64,000 bases of DNA from Zymoseptoria tritici IPO323 (Eukaryota > Ascomycota > Dothideomycetes > Mycosphaerellales > Mycosphaerellaceae): NCBI RefSeq assembly GCF_000219625.1, contig NC_018216.1, positions 1 to 64,000 on the forward strand. The letters run 5' to 3'. The notes under the pieces are model-generated. The model saw nothing but the letters and a program-made list of their open reading frames with translations, made no database searches and had not been told where the DNA came from. Positions 22,049-33,017 of the stretch are shown here, piece by piece. A program made the translations under genes and the position numbers. The first letter of the stretch is position 1. The number at the start of each line of letters is the position of its first letter.

Positions 22049-23977
22049 TTAGACAATATCATTGAACTTCCTCCTCTGCCTCGATGCTCCAACCTCTTCA
22101 TCATCACTGCTATTCTCCTCAAACCACGTCGTCGTCTCATGTCTCTTCGCAGCATCGCCCGGCTCCGGAGTCCCTATCGCCGTGGTATCAGAACCTCTCG
22201 CGCTGGGCTTCCGGCTATCGGGGGTATCGGGCGCATCAGGCAATAGTCCTGGACCATGTGGAGGATTCGACCGCAAGGGCGAAGAGTTGAAGGAGGACTT
22301 CTGTCCTACTCGCGATGCCATGGTATCGTCTTGACCTTCAAAGTCGATCAAGCTCGGCTCGTAGCTCCGCGAAAGGCTGGCTTGAGAGCGTTGCGCATGG
22401 CTATCAGGTTGGTAGGGATGCGGCATTGGATTCAGCAGCGTCGGATCGATCTCGTGAGGCGCAGGGTTGTATCTGTCCGATTCGAGCTTCTGTGCGGGCG
22501 TCCTTCGCTTCATCGGTACGATTTTGAAGTGGTCTTCCGCCTCGGGTTGTCGGCGACCATGGCGGATGATGTACCACCAGCCTGTGGCCATGGAGGTGCG
22601 ATACATCGCCAAGAAGATCAGCATTCCATTGATTGCTGCCAGGATGAAGTTCGAGATGAAAGCCTTCTCGTTGAGAAGATTCGGGATGCCTCTGCACTTG
22701 TTCGGATCCAGATCATTCAGGATCAGGCAAGTCGCCCACTCCACAAGCCGGCTGTCCTCGGTTCCAGCCATGATGCGCGCCGTCTTAGCATCTTGCGCTG
22801 CGAAGATGGATCCGTAAAGCACTGTATCGGCAGAGACAATGAAAGAGAGCAGAATGCTGCGCCATTGGGTCTTCAGCACCACCTTGGTCCTCCTCCATGT
22901 CGCCTTGCGGGCGGTGGGAGTGTCTGAGCCACGGCGGGCTACAGTGTTCTCGCCATTCTGAGCCTGACTGCTCACGGCCGGACCAAATCGGCCATGTGTG
23001 CCGCTGCGAGTGGTGCCTGGTGCCGGTCCGCCGATCACCTCGCGTAGGTAGATCCAGAGACAGTAGAATGTCGTGGCGAGCTGGAAGATTAGAGCCAGGA
23101 TGCCGAAGGCCATGAGCCAGCCGAGATAGGTGAGGAATGGGTACTTCTGGCCGGGAAGGCAGGTGTCGCCGAGTCGGAAGGCGACTTCAGTTACGATCAT
23201 GGAAACGATGAAGAAAATGCTAGGGAGTACCCAGCCGACGAAGCACATGGGCCACATGAGGATGCGCTCGTCCTTGAAGTTCCAGCAGAGGCGGAGATGG
23301 ATCCAGAGCGACCTTGCGAGGACTACACGATCGTTAGTGACGAAACCTCAAGCTGACGAGCGCACACTGACCCCAAGTGGTCGCAGTGAGAGTCCCCGCA
23401 ATGAAGAAGCCGCCGCTGAATCCGCACTGCGTGCTTGAGTGCATGTCCCTCGGTGTAATCTCATTGTAGCAAAAATCCGGTCTCGAGGCCAATGGTATCA
23501 CGAACGCAATCTGTCATTTGAATGTCAGTCATGTCTTCGGCGTGTGCAAAACATCGATACATACGCAAAGAAGACTTAGCCCGACACACAGCCCAATATT
23601 GAGGTAATGCCTGTGACTTTGCTTGGCCGGCAAAGCGGCAAAAGTGATGAGTAGCAGCACGAGAGCAATCAAGCTCGGGACATTCAGCCAAAAGGCGACG
23701 TCGAGGTTGCGGTTGAACTCTGCGACCAATGGTCAGCTTGAACTACTTCTCAGCCTTTGAGAGAGTAGACACTGCTCACCATTCGTGTATGTCCACTTTT
23801 GTTTATTACATGGCAGGCAACAGGTCAGGGTCGAGGTGACGGCACTGCAAAGTCGCCCCGGTAGATCTGCCAGATTTCCGTCAGTGCTTCTTTCCTCCAT
23901 ATGTCGCTCACGCTGTACTCACATCCTCCTGTTGGCGGAAAGTCTGCCGCTGATAGAAATGGTACTGGACACGACAT
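22049..23977 (-). CDS. Frizzled/Smoothened-like seven-pass receptor
   Basis: Five exons on the minus strand: 23923-23977, 23780-23866, 23565-23719, 23372-23510 and 22049-23322. All four introns have GT..AG ends and the phases close to 569 aa. The short N-terminal ectodomain contains PPTGGY and TLTCCLPCNKQKW. Seven hydrophobic segments follow, among them NVPSLIALVLLLITFAALP, PSIFFIVSMIVTEVAF and FILAAINGMLIFLAMY, with the CYNEITPRDMHSS loop seen in fungal Frizzled-like proteins without a cysteine-rich domain. A long polar cytoplasmic tail (about 170 aa) ends FNDIV. I infer a plasma-membrane sensor; the ligand is unknown. The start lacks an obvious signal peptide, so an upstream exon cannot be excluded. 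It is convergent with the caleosin gene. Confidence 0.75.
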
Positions 23978-24504
23978 GTTGCCTCCGGGCGAGGAACGTG
24001 GTCCACGTTGTCTGTACTGTTCGTCGGGTGTTTCAGTTGCTGAGACGTTGGCCGTATGAAGATGTAACGTGCGGTCGCTACGCTGGAGTATTGACGTCTG
24101 GAATGCACCAAGATAGATCTTTGTATCATTTCTTTGTTGTCGCTGAATGGCACTGGAATGAAGACACGCCGCGAATCCCTCGGCACGATTCTTTGTGCTC
24201 TATCGTCTGCATCGTGTGGCGTGCTGTCTGTAGGCTTTGATTGCGAAAATACAGCAGCTCACGGCATCTTTGCATCCCGCGAGGCATGCAGCAGACTGGT
24301 AAATTCAGCGAGGCGTCACAGCGAAAGCGGTATTCGAAGGTCGTTCATTCGTACATACCACCGTAGTATTCGTGCCAGACGCTGAAGCACATAATCCCGC
24401 AGACCCATACCCATGGACATCGTTTTCCTTCGATGCGAAGCAGCTCGCCGGCCGATGCAATAAAACCTCAGCCAAACGCCTATTCGCCTAACGCCCTAAT
24501 AACA
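23978..24504. other. Intergenic region, no gene seen
   Basis: It separates the receptor start from the Rsc7 stop codon. I see no conserved frame, repeat or RNA. Confidence 0.5.
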
Positions 24505-26273
24505 TCAAACAGGATACCCATTGAAGCCGATCTTCAGACACCCTCGGTGTCCACTGTGTGCTTCCGTACCCCAATGCCGCTTCCAGCCGACTTCTGCAGC
24601 TCGCGCTTCCTCGAATGCAGCTCGACAGTCCGTGGGTAGCTCATCAAGCAGCGAATCTGGTACTGAACTGAGGCCATTCGGACCGGAGGTGGGATCTTCC
24701 ACGTGCCCATCCGGGCCAGGATAGCCAGCGGCAGAGATCGGCGGCGCTTTGTAGACTGTGTCGACGATTGTGAAATTCCGTGAGATGATCGGAGGAACGT
24801 TCGAGAAGATGGACGATTCTTGGGCCTCGTCAGCAGCTGCTGGATCATGAGTTCCATTGGTCTCGCGATGGCCATTCGTCAGACCATTGGTGATTTGTTT
24901 CGCTTCAGCTGATGTCGATTCGGGCTGGACCTGTTCCCATCTGGCGTGGGTCGGCTGCATGATCTTCGGAAATAACATCATGTTGGTGTTGGTATCGTAC
25001 ACACCATCGAGATTTGCGTGTCGCAAAGACGTCAGTGTGGTGTTGAAGCGACTGTTCTTCTGGTCAGTTGGCTGCAATTGCATCAATTCGTAGCACTTTG
25101 CACATACCTTGCTTCTCTAGCATGCATGAACTGCCAATTCTGCAATGTAATGTTGTTCTTCCGCTTGCCCAAAGACTGCTTTGTGTGCGGCATTGTGCCA
25201 CCACCCGCCTGCACGCGGTACACCTCGCTTGCACCAAACCATGCGACGTAACGGTTGCGGTTGTAGTCGTCACGTTTGTCCGGCACATGATCATCGGGAT
25301 CAGCGAGCTCTCCCTCGATCTCTCCATTTGCACGCGCTTCCTCGACCTTGTAGTCGTCGATCACTTTTCTTCCACCAACGATGATCTTCGCGCCAAATTC
25401 TCGGAACACGGAGCGGGCAGTAACCACACCAATGTTTCGACCTTTGTAGCTGTTCGGAAGAATCTCCCGTTCGATCAAGTCCTTCTTTTCCTCGTCGCCG
25501 ACTACCACCTTGAACAGCTTCGGATGCTTCGTGAAGAACAGGTAGCTGTCTCGAAATCCGCAGCATCGAGCAGGCTCCGTGGAAAGCATATAAAGTCTTT
25601 CCTCTTTGCCCATGATTGTGAATGTGCGCACACGATATTCTCGACCGCCTTGCAGATGACCTTTGCTGTCCACCTTTTCGTTACCCTCAGGATCGTCGTC
25701 CACCTGCGCCTCGTCGTCCACCACATTCAGCACCATGCCATTCTTGTCGGTCACCGTCTGGCGTGCGTCCTCTCGTCTTCCTCCTCTTCCACGACCTCGA
25801 CCACCTCCCCGACCTCCCCGACCTGGCGGCCGGCCTCTCCTTCGGCGCGGTGTCCCCGACTCGCTGCCATCGTCTCCAGGTTCAGGAGTGTCTGCGTGTT
25901 GTACGCGCGTTCGCGGTCGCCCAGCTCGCCCTCTTCGTCGTGGGATGGTGGTAATTTGTGGTTGCGCATCATCGTCGTCTTCATCATCGTCGTCGTCGGC
26001 CATGGGTGTAGCAGCTTCGTCGTCCTCCCCGTCCGGATCCAACTCTTCCTGAGGCGTCGCATCGCGCACGTCCTCCACATCCATCTCCACATCGGCGTCC
26101 GCCATTTCTTCGTCAGATGCGTCGGCAACGGGTAATGATTTGGGAGTTCCTGTACATTGGGACATTAGTTTTGAGGGACGGCCAGTGAGTGTTCGGCGCG
26201 CATTACGGGTGTTTGTGAGGGCTAGCCGCGTGCTGCTTTTGCGGCCACCTCTATTTTTCTTAGTGAAAGGCAT
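24505..26273 (-). CDS. RSC/SWI-SNF chromatin remodeller subunit, Rsc7/Swp82 family
   Basis: Exons are 25108-26273 and 24505-25051. The intron 25052-25107 has donor GTATGT and acceptor CAG, and the spliced frame is 570 aa. The N-terminus is basic (MPFTKKNRGGRKSS), followed by acidic runs and an RGRPPGRGGRGGGRGRGRGG stretch. The conserved CRC_subunit domain spans about 200-410: YRVRTFTIMGKEERLYMLS, ARCCGFRDSYLFF, PNSYKGRNIGVVTARSVFR, WFGASEVYRVQ and LDGVYDTNTN. Members of this family are nuclear subunits of ATP-dependent remodelling complexes. The start at 26273 fits the divergent promoter; another in-frame upstream codon is possible. Neighbour Rex2 is transcribed away from it. Confidence 0.88.
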
Positions 26274-26499
26274 CGCTATTCGCGGCGGCAGCGGAGGTGC
26301 CGGGGTCGTGATCAATGGGAGTGCTTCTTGAGCTAGGATCTACAGCAGGAGCTCAGAGGAAGACGAGAGCGACGCGACTGCCAAGCTTTTCACATGACTC
26401 GCGTAACAACTCAATGACCTCTTCACGAACCTTTGGCGACTTCAGTTCGCCTTTTGTGCACATCCGACGATATGAACAAGTCAAGAATTCTAGCTGAGC
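26274..26499. promoter_or_regulatory. Shared divergent promoter, Rsc7 gene / Rex2 gene
   Basis: Only 226 bp separate the two start codons, so both promoters must lie here. No TATA box is evident. Confidence 0.55.
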
Positions 26500-27111
26500 A
26501 TGCCTGAATCGAAGTCGAGATGGCCGCTGGTGTGGATCGACTGCGAGATGACTGGCCTCAACGACACGAAGGACAGCATCATGTCCCTAGCATGCTTCAT
26601 CACGGACTACGATCTCAACGTGCTTGACGAGACTGGCTACGAAGCCGTCATTCACCACTCACAGGAACAGCTGGATGCCATGGGAGAGTGGTGCACGAGC
26701 CACCATGGCTCTTCGGGATTGACAAAGGCGTGTCTGGACTCGTCAACAACAGCAGAGCAAGCTGCCGAAGAACTCCTTCAGTACATTCAGAAGTACGCTC
26801 CAGAGAGGAAGAAAGCGCTTCTGGCTGGCAACACTGTACATGCCGATAAGATGTTCCTCGCTAAGGAGCCCTGGAGGAAAGTTATTTCGCACCTGCATCA
26901 CAGGATTCTGGATGTATCGGCGATCAAAGAAGCAGCAAAGCGATGGGCACCCGAGGAATTGATCAAGCAAAGTCCGTCGAAACAAGGACTACACGAGGCG
27001 AAAGCCGATATTCTGGAGAGTATTGAGGAGGCACGATTCTACAAGCGAGTGTTCTTTCAAAACCCTGCCGAGGTTGAGAGTGAGCAGTCGAAACTTCCAA
27101 AGTGGCCGTGA
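26500..27111 (+). CDS. REX2: Oligoribonuclease (Rex2 family)
   Basis: A single exon of 203 aa, close to the usual oligoribonuclease length. The DEDDh exonuclease fold is complete: WIDCEMTGL gives D14 and E16, NTVHADKMFL gives D116, and GLHEAKADI gives H165 and D170. The enzyme degrades 2-5 nt RNA fragments to mononucleotides 3' to 5'. In yeasts the orthologue Rex2 is mitochondrial and also trims nuclear RNAs. No clear presequence is visible from this ATG; an upstream one could be spliced on. Confidence 0.92.
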   Translation: MPESKSRWPLVWIDCEMTGLNDTKDSIMSLACFITDYDLNVLDETGYEAVIHHSQEQLDAMGEWCTSHHGSSGLTKACLDSSTTAEQAAEELLQYIQKYAPERKKALLAGNTVHADKMFLAKEPWRKVISHLHHRILDVSAIKEAAKRWAPEELIKQSPSKQGLHEAKADILESIEEARFYKRVFFQNPAEVESEQSKLPKWP

Positions 27112-27329
27112 TGAGGCGTGGAGGATGCGACTCTGGCACGAGGTCGATTTGCTGACACTCGAGCGGATATGTGCAGACGTCAGGTGAAGGCTTTCCTGAT
27201 TTTGACTAATGACGCTATACATCGAGTTCCAGTCACAGGAACAAAATGAGATTATTGATGGGAAAGAGAAGAGTTTCTTTCATGTGTCGAACTATGGCGC
27301 CTCATGGCTTTTGGGACCTCCAATCGAGA

Positions 27330-28065
27330 TCATCGCCGACATAACCACTCTATGATCTTGCCTTCCCGCTCCAGTTGGTCAAGAACAGTGTAATCATACC
27401 CATTTTGATCCACCGCCACCAAGATTGCGTCGAATGTCCGCAATCCCTCGACTCCCCACATGGCATCCTCGAGCTGCGGAATGAACGACATCGCATCTCT
27501 CTCCACCAAGGGATCCGCGAACTCAACGTACACATCGTGCTCGCTGAGCAAGTGTACCGCAAGAGCCTTCCCAGGCGAGTGTGAGAGATCTGATTGCCCC
27601 CGATCCGAACCCATGCCCACAACGAGGACTTTCGGTCTTTGACTGTGATCTTTTGCGCGGAGCGTCTTCATGATGCGGTCGCCGATCCGCGCGGCTTGCT
27701 CCTGCATTTGAATGGTGGAGGATTTCAAAGACGGGTAGTCCGCACCGAAGAGCAGGCAGTATGATTTCACGAAACCTTCAGTATCCACCGACATCAAGCA
27801 AAGAGAAAGCTATCCATCTGAACTGCTTTGTCTCCGGCTTCTGCCGCTTCTCATGCACGAGTTTCTTTGTGCCGCCACTGGTCTTGCTGGAAAGCCCTCG
27901 GCAAACCTCGGACATCTCCTTGGCCAAAGCAATGCACATCATGAGCTTAGGGTTCTCACGGCTCATCGCCGCCACCTCGCACTTGAGCAGCGTGATGAGG
28001 ACCCAGAACGAGAGGGAGACAAGCTCCCGAAATTGAGAGAAAATAGCGCCATCAGCAATTCTGCA
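27330..28065 (-). pseudogene. Nucleotide-sugar dehydrogenase relic
   Basis: On the minus strand the middle (LLKCEVAAMSRENPKLMM, ALAKEMSEVCR) and the C-terminal domain (SVDTEGFVKSYCLLFGADY, VLVVGMGSDRG, FDAILVAVDQNGYDY) of a UDP-glucose/GDP-mannose dehydrogenase-like protein can be read. The N-terminal Rossmann domain is absent upstream of about 28065. The two parts are in different frames that overlap near 27780-27797 (DVGGY versus SVDTEG), where the conserved VGG segment would be. No plausible intron bridges the shift. It is best called a truncated, frameshifted pseudogene. Confidence 0.6.
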
Positions 28066-28335
28066 TCGCTTCGTTGTTCCTTGCCGGCCGGTTCAGTCAA
28101 GCAGCATGACAGAGGTGAGGCATTTTGTCCTGGCCGATGCGCTCGCGGTGCTCATAACCAGCTCATAACCAGGCTCTTCACACTTCCTGTCAAATACCCC
28201 TGCCCATGTCGGATTTGCGACTTGTGGGTGGCGAGTAACGGCATTCCATTGCAGGCAAGCGTCTTCCTCTTATTTGCTGTGAGACTAGACGGACTGTCTC
28301 CCGGCGCTGGGCCTTCGTCATCCTCCAAGAAGGCT

Positions 28336-29248
28336 ATGCCCACTCATTGGGCCGTTCAGATGATGCTGTGTTTGTTGCTCTCACTGGTATCGAGCATCCT
28401 ATCCGTCCAGGCTCAGAGCAATTATTCCAAAACCCACTTACTCCCGGAAACTTCTGGACCACAACAACAACCAGCCGGGAATGCGCTCTGGACTATTGGT
28501 GAGGTGTACAAGGTCCAGTGGCTGACGACATTTATATCCTACAAACTCGACATGTGGCAGCGAAGAATCCGGCCAAGCTGCGGGTATCGTCTGACGACCG
28601 TGCAAAGTAAGTCGCTGTCGGCAATCAGGAACGCTACAAGGCAATACTGACACCATCCTGAGCTTACGATGGCAAGACTGCGCAAAGCCGACATTCGACT
28701 GGAGCGCTCAGCTCTACGGCTCGAACCTGACATGTTCGCCAATTGACTTTTTCCGGATCTATCCGGGGATCGAGAGGTCGATGTCGTCCCATGACGTCAA
28801 CTTGATGGAGACCACATCTACGTCTGAGGAAGCTACGAGCACGGGACATCCTGCAGAGACCTCTGTAGTCAATACTGCTACGGCGGTCTCTACATCAGAG
28901 GCCAACGCCGGGACGCCCAGCGCCATGTGGACACAGCCGCCAGACGATGCCAACGCCGAAGGCAGCGAACCTGAGGTGCATCTTATGATCGGACTTGGTG
29001 TCGGCGTTGGCGCTGGTGCGATTTTGACCGTGCTCGCCGTTGTGTTCTTCAGCTTAAGGGGCTCTCGCCGGCGGAAAGGGAACCCGGCCGCCACTCAGGA
29101 CGATCATCTCCTGCTCTTCCTTGAACCGAAATCGGACGCTTTCAGGACCGCAAATGTACCAGTCCTCCGCTCTGCGAGATGCCTATATTACAGGAGAGCT
29201 CCGGCAGACCGCTGTCGCCCGTGGACATCGGTTCAGGTTCATAGATGA
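28336..29248 (+). CDS. Secreted-type single-pass membrane protein, splice uncertain
   Basis: A signal peptide (about 1-26, ending LSVQA) leads to an ectodomain with ALWTIGEVYKVQW and WQDCAKPTFDWSAQLYG, then a Ser/Thr-rich stalk, a Gly-rich membrane span (LMIGLGVGVGAGAILTVLAV) and a basic tail (RGSRRRKG). The layout is common among Pezizomycotina cell-wall-facing proteins of unknown role. The best donor, GTAAGT at 28607, puts the second exon (from 28663) out of frame. A donor GTCGCT at 28611 closes the frame at 286 aa. Either the weak donor is used or the gene is frameshifted. The extreme C-terminus is also uncertain. Confidence 0.5.
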
Positions 29249-29422
29249 TGGTTTCACTGTTACAGACAGTCAAGTGGCAAAGCTCTCATCTGCTCATCAA
29301 GGATCAAAAAGATTTCGGCCAGGCTCTGGCATAGTTTCTGAATTTGGCAAAGACTACTTGATGTTCTTCCGGGCAGCTGAGGATTGGCCAGCACAAGTGC
29401 CAGTCGACCCCTCTCACCAAGA

Positions 29423-30292
29423 CTACAAGGCACTCGCTTTCCGCTCCTCGCTCAGACGGACCTGCTCAGCGTGGACCTTGGCACAGCTGGCTCCTGGGCG
29501 CTCCACGGAAAGGAACAAATCATGGATACCCCAGGCTTCGTTCACCTTGCGTTCACTGTCGCAGATACGAACGTGCTCGTGGGTCTGCCAGAAAGTCTTC
29601 AGGTACGCCCATACTGTCCAGCATGCTCGAGCGTCATGGGAACACTCGTCCCACTGCACGCCCGAGTACTGCTGCTTGAAGCAAAAGGCGTCCCTCGCGA
29701 TCTTGCTGCTTTGCTCGGCGCCGATGTGCAGTGCCGGCTGGCGGAGACGACAGCGTCCAAGGAACGTGAATTGCCAATTATAGAATGGAGCGAAGGAGAA
29801 CGTATCGAATTGGATAGCGGATTCGCCCTCAAACTGCTCTGCGTCCAGGATAAGAAAGCCGAGCGAGGTCAGAAACATCTTGGAATACTCCGTCAGAGCG
29901 GGATCCTGGACAGAGATGACGATTTCTTGTCCTTCTGGGAGCCGAGACTGAAGATGGGCGACAATGTCCTGGAATACTGCCAGCTGGAAGAGCTGATGAG
30001 GCAATTTCTTGAATGTCTTTGGATCGTCGTGGAATATCTCACCAATCGCCATCAACACAGCGTTCCGGATGGAAAACCCTCCTGGTGGTGCCTTGAAGTT
30101 GAGTATGGCGATCAGATCGCGGCGGGTTTCAGTTGCCAGCCACCTTTGCTGCTGTTCGGCGTACAAAGCAGTTGCGGTTGCCAGGAAATCCGGAGTATTC
30201 CAGCGACCGCCTTCTTGAGATTCTGGACCCAGTACTTCGGCACACGGACAAATATGGTTCCAACTCGCATCCGGTGTTAAAGTGGTGGCCAT
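29423..30292 (-). CDS. SRR1-like domain protein, paralogue A
   Basis: An intronless 289-aa frame. Matching blocks to the neighbouring paralogue B include LYAEQQQRWL, APPGGFSIRNAV, HQLFQLAVFQDIVAHLQ, VQDPALT, DTFSFAPFYNW and LGRCRLRQPALHIG. The VQDP / FAPF segments are those of the SRR1-like domain, named from an Arabidopsis clock and phytochrome regulator. In fungi these proteins are common, often duplicated, and of unknown biochemical function. No signal peptide or membrane span is present, so it is probably cytosolic or nuclear. It lies tail-to-tail with the single-pass membrane protein gene. Confidence 0.65.
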   Translation of the reverse strand: MATTLTPDASWNHICPCAEVLGPESQEGGRWNTPDFLATATALYAEQQQRWLATETRRDLIAILNFKAPPGGFSIRNAVLMAIGEIFHDDPKTFKKLPHQLFQLAVFQDIVAHLQSRLPEGQEIVISVQDPALTEYSKMFLTSLGFLILDAEQFEGESAIQFDTFSFAPFYNWQFTFLGRCRLRQPALHIGAEQSSKIARDAFCFKQQYSGVQWDECSHDARACWTVWAYLKTFWQTHEHVRICDSERKVNEAWGIHDLFLSVERPGASCAKVHAEQVRLSEERKASAL

Positions 30293-31077
30293 GATTCTTG
30301 TGAGTGCGGGATGATATAGGTGGGCTATCAGTCAATGATAGTCGAGATTTCTGATAGGAACCTGAAGAGGATGCGTGGAGCTTCCACGACAGTAGGTATA
30401 TTGAATTTTGCAGACAAAGGCATCGTCTTAGTAAACCTTTGTCAACAAGCGCCTGGTGTCGTTATAGCTATTTTAACAATGGCGTTGGGAAGATATTGAA
30501 TATAGAGCTCACGACAAAGAACTTGTGCAGATCGACGCCTGATTGTCTCGAGGCAACAAAGAATTCGTCGGCGGAAGAGGTGCAAGAACAGGCAGGACTC
30601 CGCAGCGTATGTCGTAAACAGGCAGCATCATTTCAAGTCGAGAAAGCATGGCTCCGGTGAGAGACTCGACGATCCCGCCTTATCAAGACGAAGTGCAGGT
30701 GTCCATTCAAAGAGGACCTTGGAACGATAGACGAAAGGTGGATGTACGATGAAGACAAGTACGGATCATTCCATTGCATACAATTTGCGTCGAGGTAGCA
30801 CTGACCGAACACAAAGCCATCGCCACAGCCCTTGGGCAGTTCAGGCGAAGGCACGCCAGGCACATAACAACAAAAAAAGTGGCCATTAAGGACGAGCCCA
30901 GGATATAGACGACAAGCAAGCACGGGTATGAAGGAATGTTGGACTGATCGTGGTTATGAAGGGTAGAACGTAAGGCGAAGACAGCACATGGTTGCTAAGA
31001 TATGACGGACGACTGTGAAGCAGTGTTGTCTCTCTGACAGCAGATTTGACCGCAGCGCTACATTTCCAACCAGCAGA
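30293..31077. other. Intergenic region between the SRR1-like paralogues
   Basis: No gene is convincing. A GGCTTTGTGTTCG motif on the minus strand near 30815 also occurs near 32210, which may be residual homology from the duplication that produced the two paralogues. Confidence 0.4.
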
Positions 31078-32026
31078 TTACTGGTCGTTTCCTCTCGCTT
31101 GAGCTACCTGCCGGTCTATCTCGAGCAAGGCTCTCGCACAACTGGCGCCATGTCTTTCCACAGAGAGGTACAATTGACAAATCCCCGCAGCCTGCGTGTA
31201 CTTCTCTTCGGTGTCGCAAATTCGGAAAGTCTCATGCGTCATCTTGAACGTCCTGAGCATTGCCCACATTTTCCAGTCCCGTCGAACCCTTCGCGGAACT
31301 TGATCGAGCTCTACAGCCGGTCCACGAGCCTCGTTGCCGTACGCATTGACACCCTCTATCCAAGCGCTGCGGGACAGCGCCGTATCGAACGATATCCCAA
31401 TAGCCAGGACTGGCTGCCTTATGCGGCACCGTCCAAGGTACGTGTAATCAAAGGCATAGCCCGGAGCGAAGGAGAATGTGTCGACTGCGATGAGGTCTTC
31501 GGCGTGAGGTCTGTGCAGAACCGCGATGCTGAGCGATTCGAGGAATGTTTGAGAGCGAGTCGTCAATACGGGATCTTGAACATAAAGCCGAATGCGCAGG
31601 CGCAGAGGAAGCTGATGTTGCACTAGAAAGAAACGTCAGCTTGTTAACATCAGAAGGGTCTTGGGTCGAATTCGGCGTACAATGGTCTACAATGTCCATG
31701 AAGCAGGCGAGCTGGAAAAGCTGCCTTGGTGTGTTGCGGAGATCAATGGGATTGTCGCTGAATATTGCGCCAACGGCAAGGCAGACTGCATTGCGGATAT
31801 GCCAGCCCTGCGGTGGTGCTTTTGCATCCAGCGTGGAGAGTAGATCTGTTCGTGCTTTGCAGTTCAACCAACGCTGCTGCTGTTCAGCATATAAGTCAGT
31901 TGCAATATGGAGAAAGTCTGCCCGATCCCAGCGGCTTGCGCTTCCGTCGTCTTCGTTGAGGATAGGGTGTTGTGAAGTACATTGACCGCGAGGCCAGCTT
32001 CTGTCTGGTTGCAATGTGCTATCCAT
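31078..32026 (-). CDS. SRR1-like domain protein, paralogue B
   Basis: Exons are 31681-32026 and 31078-31622. The 58-nt intron 31623-31680 has donor GTACGC and acceptor CTAG, and the spliced frame is 296 aa. The splice recreates DIVDHLQHQLP, matching DIVAHLQSRLP of paralogue A exactly at the junction, which supports it strongly. Further shared blocks are WDRADFLHIATDLYAEQQQRWL, LYVQDPVLTTRS, DTFSFAPGYAFDYTYLGRCR and YLSVERHGASCA. Function as for paralogue A: SRR1-like fold, role unknown. Confidence 0.68.
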
Positions 32027-32285
32027 CTTTGGATGGCAGGGTTTGGGGCAAGGGATAGTCAATATCAGTTCGATGGTATGCTGGGGTCTGAGCAACGAGT
32101 TCGCCTACTTACTTATCCGGAAGCTGACAGTACCATCAGCACCGGACAATGGAGGCCTTTCCAAGAAATTTGCATTGATGCGATAAAGAGACCAGGCGTA
32201 TGGGTCGAACACAAAGCCAATGACAAAGGCAGCAGGGAGATCAAAGAGTATGTGGTCCCGCGACCCAATCATCGGAGCATCCACT

Positions 32286-33017
32286 CTACTGATCATTCTC
32301 CAACCAAGGCTTGCAAGCATCATGCAGCGCCTTCAACTGCGGCTCCAATGCAACAATCCGCTCATACAGCCCGCCTCCCAACTTCGAGACGCACTCCACC
32401 AGAGCCGCCAGCACAAAGTCCGCATAGCAGACCTGGCTACCCAACACAAACGGGCCGTCGTCTTTCTTGTTCTGCTGCATGAACTCTCCCATAGCCTTGA
32501 AGCCGGGCTCGGCTGTTTTCCAAGCCTTCTCTCCTCCCTCACGCTCCTCGTATTCTTCCATGGTGCAGCCGAAAGCAGCTTCTTTGCCTTTCTTCCACTC
32601 CTCTACGTAAGATTCGAGGATGATCGCCCGTCCGATTTGAGCGTAGATGACGGGCATGAGTGGGCCCAGGGAACGTCCGACTAGAGGTCCGAGTTGGTTA
32701 TGGAGGTTGTTCTCGAGATGTAGAGAGGGCTGGGGAACATGCTTCTCCAGAACAGGAGCGATGGCCGCAGAATCCATGACGCCCGTCCCGTCTGTTTGTT
32801 TGATAGCTGGCACGGTGTACTTGACAGGTGTCGGTGTGATCCCAAGGGCGGAGAGAGTAGGTTCAATTTCGGCATGCTTCAACCATTCGGTCTGGTACGG
32901 GATCTTCTTGTAGTTCAAGACCAGGCGTGTCTTCCAGACGTTGGGTGACCAGCATCGGTAAGGCTGCCCGGCTGCGGTTTTACAAGGAAGGTCGTAGAGA
33001 ATGATTTTGGACGACAT
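32286..33017 (-). CDS. Glutathione S-transferase-like protein
   Basis: A single exon of 243 aa, typical GST length. The N-terminal thioredoxin-like domain reads ILYDLP, SPNVWKTRLVLNYKKIPY and YTVPAIKQTDGTGVMDS; the VPAI cis-proline and the D-S pair bind glutathione in the family. The C-terminal helical domain contains GPFVLGSQVCYADFVLAALVE, where the conserved N-capping Asp lies. It resembles the LigE/LigF and fungal UstS-like GST group. The substrate is unknown, and a role in detoxification or secondary metabolism is inference. Confidence 0.8.
   Translation of the reverse strand: MSSKIILYDLPCKTAAGQPYRCWSPNVWKTRLVLNYKKIPYQTEWLKHAEIEPTLSALGITPTPVKYTVPAIKQTDGTGVMDSAAIAPVLEKHVPQPSLHLENNLHNQLGPLVGRSLGPLMPVIYAQIGRAIILESYVEEWKKGKEAAFGCTMEEYEEREGGEKAWKTAEPGFKAMGEFMQQNKKDDGPFVLGSQVCYADFVLAALVECVSKLGGGLYERIVALEPQLKALHDACKPWLENDQ

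Noticed and set aside
25068..26135. Plus-strand 355-aa frame
   Set aside because: It is antisense to the well-supported Rsc7 gene and crosses its intron; no domain.
29121..29783. Plus-strand 220-aa frame
   Set aside because: Its second half is antisense to the SRR1-like paralogue A; only the first part could be an alternative tail of the preceding membrane protein gene.
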